DNA from: an uncultured Eubacteriales bacterium
GTDB taxonomy: Bacteria > Bacillota > Clostridia > Oscillospirales > CAG-272
DNA length: 18,384 nucleotides
Assembly (NCBI GenBank): GCA_900546315.1
Contig: URCP01000058.1
Span: 1 to 18,384 of the forward strand
Reading direction: 5' to 3'
Part shown: piece after piece, positions 14,542 to 18,384 of the stretch
Layout: every line of letters begins with the position of its first letter
How positions within the stretch are numbered: the first letter of the stretch is position 1
The notes under the pieces: generated by a model
The model's input: the letters and a program-made list of their open reading frames with translations, nothing else
What the model was told of the DNA's origin: nothing
Database searches by the model: none
Made by a program: the position numbers and the translations under genes

Positions 14542-15867
14542 ATGAACATCAGCTTCAATTTCACGGAAAAGCACGGCAGGATAAAGCCGATGCACGCGGT
14601 GGGACAGCCGCCGAGACTCGGCATATCCGACGAGTTTATGCACTACCTTACCGAGGCGCATATACCATACTCCAGACTCCACGATATGGGCGGACTGTAC
14701 GGAGGGTATCTGTACGTCGATATACCGAATATTTTCCGCGACTTCTCGGCGGACGAGAACGACCCGGCGTCGTATGACTTCCCGTTCACCGATCTGCTTA
14801 TAAAGCAGATGATGGCGGCGGGCGCCGAGCCGATATACCGCCTCGGCGTCACGATCGAGAATTATCAGAAAATACGCGCGTACAGGATCGACCCGCCGTC
14901 CGACTACGGCAAGTGGGCAAGGATTTGCGAGCATATCATAAGGCACTACAATGAGGGCTGGGCAGACGGCTTCGAATACGGGATAAAATATTGGGAAATC
15001 TGGAACGAGCCGGACGGGAACGAACCGTCGACTGGCGAAAACGAGATGTGGACCGGCACGGCGGAGCAGTATTACGAGCTCTACGACGTCGCCGCGAAGC
15101 ACCTGAAGAAATGCTTCGGAAATAAGATAAAGGTCGGCGGCTACGCGTCCTGCGGCTTCTACGGAATCTTCGAGAACCCGTCCGCCTACGGTCTCGGTGA
15201 GGGAAGCGGCACCGTCTCGCCGAGGAGCAAGTATTTCCTTGATTTCTTCGAGGGCTTCCTCGAGCACATACATAAGAGCGGCGCGCCGATCGACTTCTTC
15301 TCGTGGCACAGCTACGACAGCGTCGTGAAGACCTGCGCTTACGCCGACTATGTCGACAGGATGCTGACGAAATACGGTCTCGGGGATATCGAGACGCAGC
15401 TCAACGAGTGGAACAACGCCTCTCCGAACGAACTGCGCGGAAAATCGGTGGCATCGGCGCGCGCGGCGGCGATGATGATCGCGATGCAGCACAAGAAGAC
15501 AGATATCCTCTGCTACTACGACGCGAGAATCGGAACGTCCTGCTACGGCGGGCTCTTCAACCCGATGACGTATCTGCCGCTCTGCACTTACTTCTCGTTC
15601 AAGGCGTTCGGAGAGCTGTACGCTCTTGGCGAGGAGACCGGGTGCGAATACGAAGGGAACAACGAGATCTACGCGCTCGCCGCTGCCGGTGAAAACGGCG
15701 GACGCGCCGCGCTGATAACAAACGTCGGCGATGCCTGTGAGATCACGACCAACCTTTCCGGAATGAAAGCGTTCCTGATCGACGAAGAGCATCTCATGAC
15801 CGAAACGGATATCGACCCGGCGAAGTTCACGCTCGGGCGGTATCAGACGGTTCTCTTTCTCGGCTGA
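14542..15867 (+). CDS. GH39-like intracellular glycoside hydrolase
   Basis: A 441-residue clan GH-A-type (beta/alpha)8-barrel enzyme. The acid/base glutamate is in KYWEIWNEPDGN (Glu156), and the likely nucleophile is in ETQLNEWN (Glu289), the spacing and context seen in GH39 beta-xylosidases and relatives. A substrate-site SWHSYD lies between (254-259), and a beta-rich C-terminal part follows. It lacks a signal peptide, so it should act on imported oligosaccharides or glycosides in the cytoplasm. The ATG at 14542 is preferred: AAAGGA is 12 bases upstream, whereas an in-frame GTG at 14533 is too close to it. GH39 is the best match I can make by motif; a neighbouring family is possible. A decayed copy of its 3' end lies at 18071-18148. 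Confidence 0.8.
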   Translation: MNISFNFTEKHGRIKPMHAVGQPPRLGISDEFMHYLTEAHIPYSRLHDMGGLYGGYLYVDIPNIFRDFSADENDPASYDFPFTDLLIKQMMAAGAEPIYRLGVTIENYQKIRAYRIDPPSDYGKWARICEHIIRHYNEGWADGFEYGIKYWEIWNEPDGNEPSTGENEMWTGTAEQYYELYDVAAKHLKKCFGNKIKVGGYASCGFYGIFENPSAYGLGEGSGTVSPRSKYFLDFFEGFLEHIHKSGAPIDFFSWHSYDSVVKTCAYADYVDRMLTKYGLGDIETQLNEWNNASPNELRGKSVASARAAAMMIAMQHKKTDILCYYDARIGTSCYGGLFNPMTYLPLCTYFSFKAFGELYALGEETGCEYEGNNEIYALAAAGENGGRAALITNVGDACEITTNLSGMKAFLIDEEHLMTETDIDPAKFTLGRYQTVLFLG

Positions 15868-15877
15868 ATAATTGTTG

Positions 15878-15909
15878 AATGGATTGCCGCAAAAGCGCGG
15901 CAATCCATT
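15878..15909 (+). terminator. terminator of the GH39-like gene
   Basis: A perfect 13-bp stem (15878-15890 with 15897-15909) with a 6-base loop, then a T-rich tail (TTTAATATTT). It begins 10 bases after the stop codon. Confidence 0.93.
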
Positions 15910-15992
15910 TTAATATTTACAATAAATTAACAATCCAGAGCGCAACATCTTTCATATTGTCTCCGTCTTATCAAAAAAAGGAGGGAATTATC

Positions 15993-18023
15993 ATGTCAGA
16001 AAAAATCAGGTTCATCGGATCTTTTCTCATTCTCTCATTGATACTCTGCCTTGCGGGGTGCTTCAAGGAGGGATCCGATCAGGAGATCGACCGGCTTTCG
16101 GAGATTCTTTCGACGACGTACGCAGATCTCCCGGAAGCGTTCGGAGAGGTTCGGTACGAGCACAGCGAGAAAGGCGGCTCTCCGGTCTGCTCGCTCGGGA
16201 AAACTCCCGGCGTACTTGTTGTCTACAGCGGTTCGGAGTTTCCGCCGGACGACGAGCGCCTGCCGGATGAGCTCATCCTGACCGCTGACTACAGCGGAAA
16301 GATATCCGGCGTTTCAGTCGGGGACGACCTGTCAGGGCTTCGCGATATGACGTTTGACGACACGTGGTTCAGTCTTGACACCGGCACAGCGGGGCTTTCA
16401 CGTGAGCTTGGCGACCTCACGCTCACCCTGTCGGTCGCCTGCGAACCCGGAACGACCCCGACAGAGGAGAACTCTTCCGCCGAATGGGACGAGTGGAGGA
16501 AAAACTATCTTGCCGCGCCGACAGGGCGGGTCGATACCATGCGGCTCAGAAAGACAGACCGGATACTCCCGACTCTCGCGGTATCCATCGATGGGCTCAG
16601 CGGAATGATGGAGCGAATCGAGAAGAACGAGAACTATCCGTCGGAAAATTACGATATCCATATCACCGGGATGTCAACACCGGTAACCCTGACGATGCAA
16701 ATGGATCTTGTGCAATCCATCGCGGCATACGGTCAGGAGGTCAGACTGAAATCGCCTGTCGACATATACGGCAACTGCAATTTCGGGCTGTTCGAGGCGG
16801 ACGGCGCCGTCATTATCGAGGGCGGCGGGAGCTACTCCGTTTATAATGACATATACGTCATCTCTCCGGGAAAGCACACCATGATCGAGCCGGGCGACAC
16901 TGAATCGTATTACCTTATACGCGGCGACGACGGGAAACTGCGGTATCAGCTGACCACGAATCACTACACCGACATCATTCAGACTGGCGCGCTCAGCGTC
17001 GCGACAGGTTACGATTATTTTCTGTACGCGGTCGGCGACGCCGCGATAGTGAACGGCGAGGTCGTCTTCTCCGGTCCGGACGAAAGTTATACGGTGTCGG
17101 ACAAATATGACCTTGAGCGCGAGTTCGAGGAAAAGTGGACAGACTGCTATGACAGTCTCGATGAGCTTTTCACCGCGCACCGCGTCGGATCCGAACCGGC
17201 GCCAAAAAGCGTGAAGAGGGAGATCGATAGACTGCCAAAAGCGCGGGATGAGGCGCTCATATCGGCGTCCCCGGTCGGAATGAACCCGTCATATTTTCTG
17301 TTTGAGCCCGGCATGACGTTCTTCCAGTACGACAAATACCGCGACAGTTATCATGAATGCACGCTGAACCTCCCGGAAGGCTTCACGGGCGGAAGTATAA
17401 TCAGTATGACAAGCGGGGGCGGGAGCGGAGAGATGTTCATGATAGTGAAGGCGGAGCACGGGGATGATACCGCGTATCTCGATTATTATTTTTACTCCGG
17501 CGACGAATCGGGCGGGCTCGACCCGCTTTGGGTGGATTATCTCGATAAAGTGGAACTGACCAGACTGAATGAGCTGATAACTCTGACGTCAGCGGTTGAA
17601 AACCGCGCGTCCAGCGTATATCCGCACGGGCGTCAGGATTATTCCTCGATGTTTGACCTTCTCTCGTACTCGACCTGGTATCACTATTTTATCGACGGCA
17701 ATGAAAAAATGCTTTGTACGCTCGAATTTGACGCGTCAGGCAATGAAATGTCATGGAATATCGGGTGGTTTGAGAGCGAATGGAAAAACACGTTTTCCGG
17801 AGCACTCAGCATTGACGAAAGCGGCGTTTTCCATGGCGAACTGTATGACGGGCTCCGCGATGAGAAGATAGGTATCGACTTCGCCATCAATATTATAAAG
17901 AGCGACGCCGGCAGCGGTGAGCTTGACATGACCTTTACCGCTCTGAGCCTTGACAAGTACAAATCTCTTGCGGGCAGTACGGTGCGTTTTTCGCAGGACG
18001 CGGCACCACGGTTTGCAGACTGA
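15993..18023 (+). CDS. large lipoprotein of unknown function
   Basis: A 676-residue predicted surface lipoprotein; I do not recognise the family. The signal peptide (1-22) ends at the lipobox LAGC with Cys23 as the anchor. The mature protein is acidic and rich in Ser, Gly, Asp and Tyr, with no further membrane segment. Its middle (about 270-400) alternates short beta-like stretches such as GNCNFGLFEADGAVIIEGGG and SYSVYNDIYVI. The C-terminal ~120 residues (from about SMFDLLSYSTWYHYF) look like a separate beta domain with GALSIDESGVFHGELYDG. The start is set by AAGGAGG 8 bases before the ATG; the frame is open further upstream to 15879 but overlaps the terminator. No clear promoter lies in the 83 bases before it, so some read-through from the hydrolase gene is possible. 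A role in binding or processing polysaccharide at the surface is a guess from location only. Confidence 0.85.
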   Translation: MSEKIRFIGSFLILSLILCLAGCFKEGSDQEIDRLSEILSTTYADLPEAFGEVRYEHSEKGGSPVCSLGKTPGVLVVYSGSEFPPDDERLPDELILTADYSGKISGVSVGDDLSGLRDMTFDDTWFSLDTGTAGLSRELGDLTLTLSVACEPGTTPTEENSSAEWDEWRKNYLAAPTGRVDTMRLRKTDRILPTLAVSIDGLSGMMERIEKNENYPSENYDIHITGMSTPVTLTMQMDLVQSIAAYGQEVRLKSPVDIYGNCNFGLFEADGAVIIEGGGSYSVYNDIYVISPGKHTMIEPGDTESYYLIRGDDGKLRYQLTTNHYTDIIQTGALSVATGYDYFLYAVGDAAIVNGEVVFSGPDESYTVSDKYDLEREFEEKWTDCYDSLDELFTAHRVGSEPAPKSVKREIDRLPKARDEALISASPVGMNPSYFLFEPGMTFFQYDKYRDSYHECTLNLPEGFTGGSIISMTSGGGSGEMFMIVKAEHGDDTAYLDYYFYSGDESGGLDPLWVDYLDKVELTRLNELITLTSAVENRASSVYPHGRQDYSSMFDLLSYSTWYHYFIDGNEKMLCTLEFDASGNEMSWNIGWFESEWKNTFSGALSIDESGVFHGELYDGLRDEKIGIDFAINIIKSDAGSGELDMTFTALSLDKYKSLAGSTVRFSQDAAPRFAD

Positions 18024-18070
18024 ACAAGCAGCTATAAATTTTCATCGTGCATTTTTTCAATTTCAAGTGG

Positions 18071-18148
18071 CACTTCATGAACTGAACGGATATCGGTCCA
18101 GAGAAGTTCACGCTTGGGCAGTATCAGACAGTTCTGCTTCTCAGATGA
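18071..18148 (+). pseudogene. remnant of a second GH39-like gene (C-terminal end)
   Basis: This 78-base stretch aligns without gaps to the last 26 codons of the GH39-like gene (15790-15867), with about 62 identical bases by my count. The reading frame gives TDIGPEKFTLGQYQTVLLLR against TDIDPAKFTLGRYQTVLFLG, both ending in TGA. The remnant has an in-frame TGA in place of the fifth codon (GAA), and no homology is apparent upstream of it. It is a decayed paralogue tail, not a functional gene. Confidence 0.85.
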
Positions 18149-18151
18149 GCT

Positions 18152-18230
18152 AATCGAGTAGGAAGCTATCCAAACTCGAGAGCCGACATCTCACACCACC
18201 GTGTGTACCGACCGGCACACGGCAGTTCAA
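18152..18230 (-). mobile_element. 3' end of a bacterial group II intron (domains V-VI)
   Basis: On the minus strand a domain V-like hairpin lies at 18195-18226. Its stem CCGTGTG/CACACGG is extended at the base by wobble pairs. A two-base bulge on the 3' side precedes a CC/GG tip with a four-base loop. It is followed by GTGTGAGATGTCGG and a domain VI-like stem (GGCTCTC with GATAGC), ending CCTACTCGATT, as in bacterial (class C-like) introns recalled from memory. No reverse transcriptase reading frame is visible in the ~150 bases before domain V, so the intron is either ORF-less, truncated, or continues past the window. The 3' boundary falls a few bases after the stop codon of the GH39-like remnant. 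Confidence 0.6.
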
Positions 18231-18384
18231 CCGCATAAGTGCAAGGACTCGTAGCAGCTCCGGATACTAAAGTATCCAGTGAATCGTTAAATTTAAGGCA
18301 ACACCGCACAATCAAAAGAAAGCAAATCAGTGATACGAAATGATAGCAAAAGTATAGATTCTGCCCGTTCCAGTCCGCATAGGG
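18231..18384. other. non-coding right edge, possibly part of a mobile element
   Basis: No convincing gene is seen on either strand. The stretch is more AT-rich than the preceding genes and holds a perfect GGATAC/GTATCC hairpin (18262-18277). On the minus strand one frame stays open from the edge through domain V to about 18172, but it has no recognisable domain and is probably fortuitous. It could be domain IV of the intron or another inserted element. Confidence 0.35.

Noticed and set aside
14512..15903. Minus-strand open frame of 463 codons
   Set aside because: It mirrors the GH39-like gene and runs through its promoter leader and terminator; its sequence is Arg/Val-rich antisense translation.
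18172..18384. Open minus-strand frame through the intron-end region
   Set aside because: It translates domain V and has no domain; such peptides are common false predictions over group II introns.
1..18384. CRISPR array, phage genes or toxin-antitoxin pair
   Set aside because: No regularly spaced repeats, integrase, phage structural genes or paired small genes were seen.

Overview
The window looks like chromosomal DNA from a high-GC, Gram-positive, Clostridia-type anaerobe, perhaps a gut or rumen member of the Oscillospirales. The placement rests on AGGAGG-type ribosome sites, sigma-A promoters with a TGTGN extension, the rpmG-secE-nusG-rplK-rplA order, and lipoprotein solute-binding proteins beside Gfo/Idh and AraC genes. 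The family-level placement is inference. Apart from the last ~360 bases, the window is densely coding.

Bases 1-8210 are housekeeping. On the minus strand lie a TrkH/KtrB potassium channel subunit and an endonuclease/exonuclease/phosphatase-fold protein. Divergent from them is homoserine dehydrogenase (+). It converges on the ribosomal and transcription operon, which reads leftward in the order rpmG, secE, nusG, rplK, rplA. Two hairpin terminators, one per direction, separate the convergent genes. The operon has a consensus promoter and a ~195-nt leader. A 286-nt gap before rplK can fold into a pseudoknot and may be an autoregulatory leader. Upstream lies asnS (asparaginyl-tRNA synthetase) with its own promoter and terminator.

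Bases 8247-18023 are a sugar-use region arranged around a divergent regulatory gap at ~13339-13574. Leftward run a lipoprotein solute-binding protein, a Gfo/Idh/MocA oxidoreductase and a TIM-barrel sugar isomerase/epimerase, closed by a strong terminator. A second, related solute-binding protein follows under its own promoter. Rightward run an AraC regulator, an intracellular GH39-like glycoside hydrolase with its own promoter and terminator, and a 676-residue lipoprotein of unknown function. No permease or ATPase gene is present, so the binding proteins must use transporter parts encoded elsewhere. The oxidoreductase-isomerase pair suggests processing of a sugar or glycoside through a keto-sugar intermediate; this is a hypothesis.

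Bases 18024-18384 are non-coding and differ in character. They hold a decayed copy of the last 26 codons of the GH39-like gene, with an in-frame stop. Abutting it, on the minus strand, is what looks like the 3' end (domains V and VI) of a bacterial group II intron. I see no complete, clearly new defence or mobile system. The most interesting items are the rplK leader pseudoknot, the keto-sugar cassette, the unknown lipoprotein, and the gene remnant beside the intron end.
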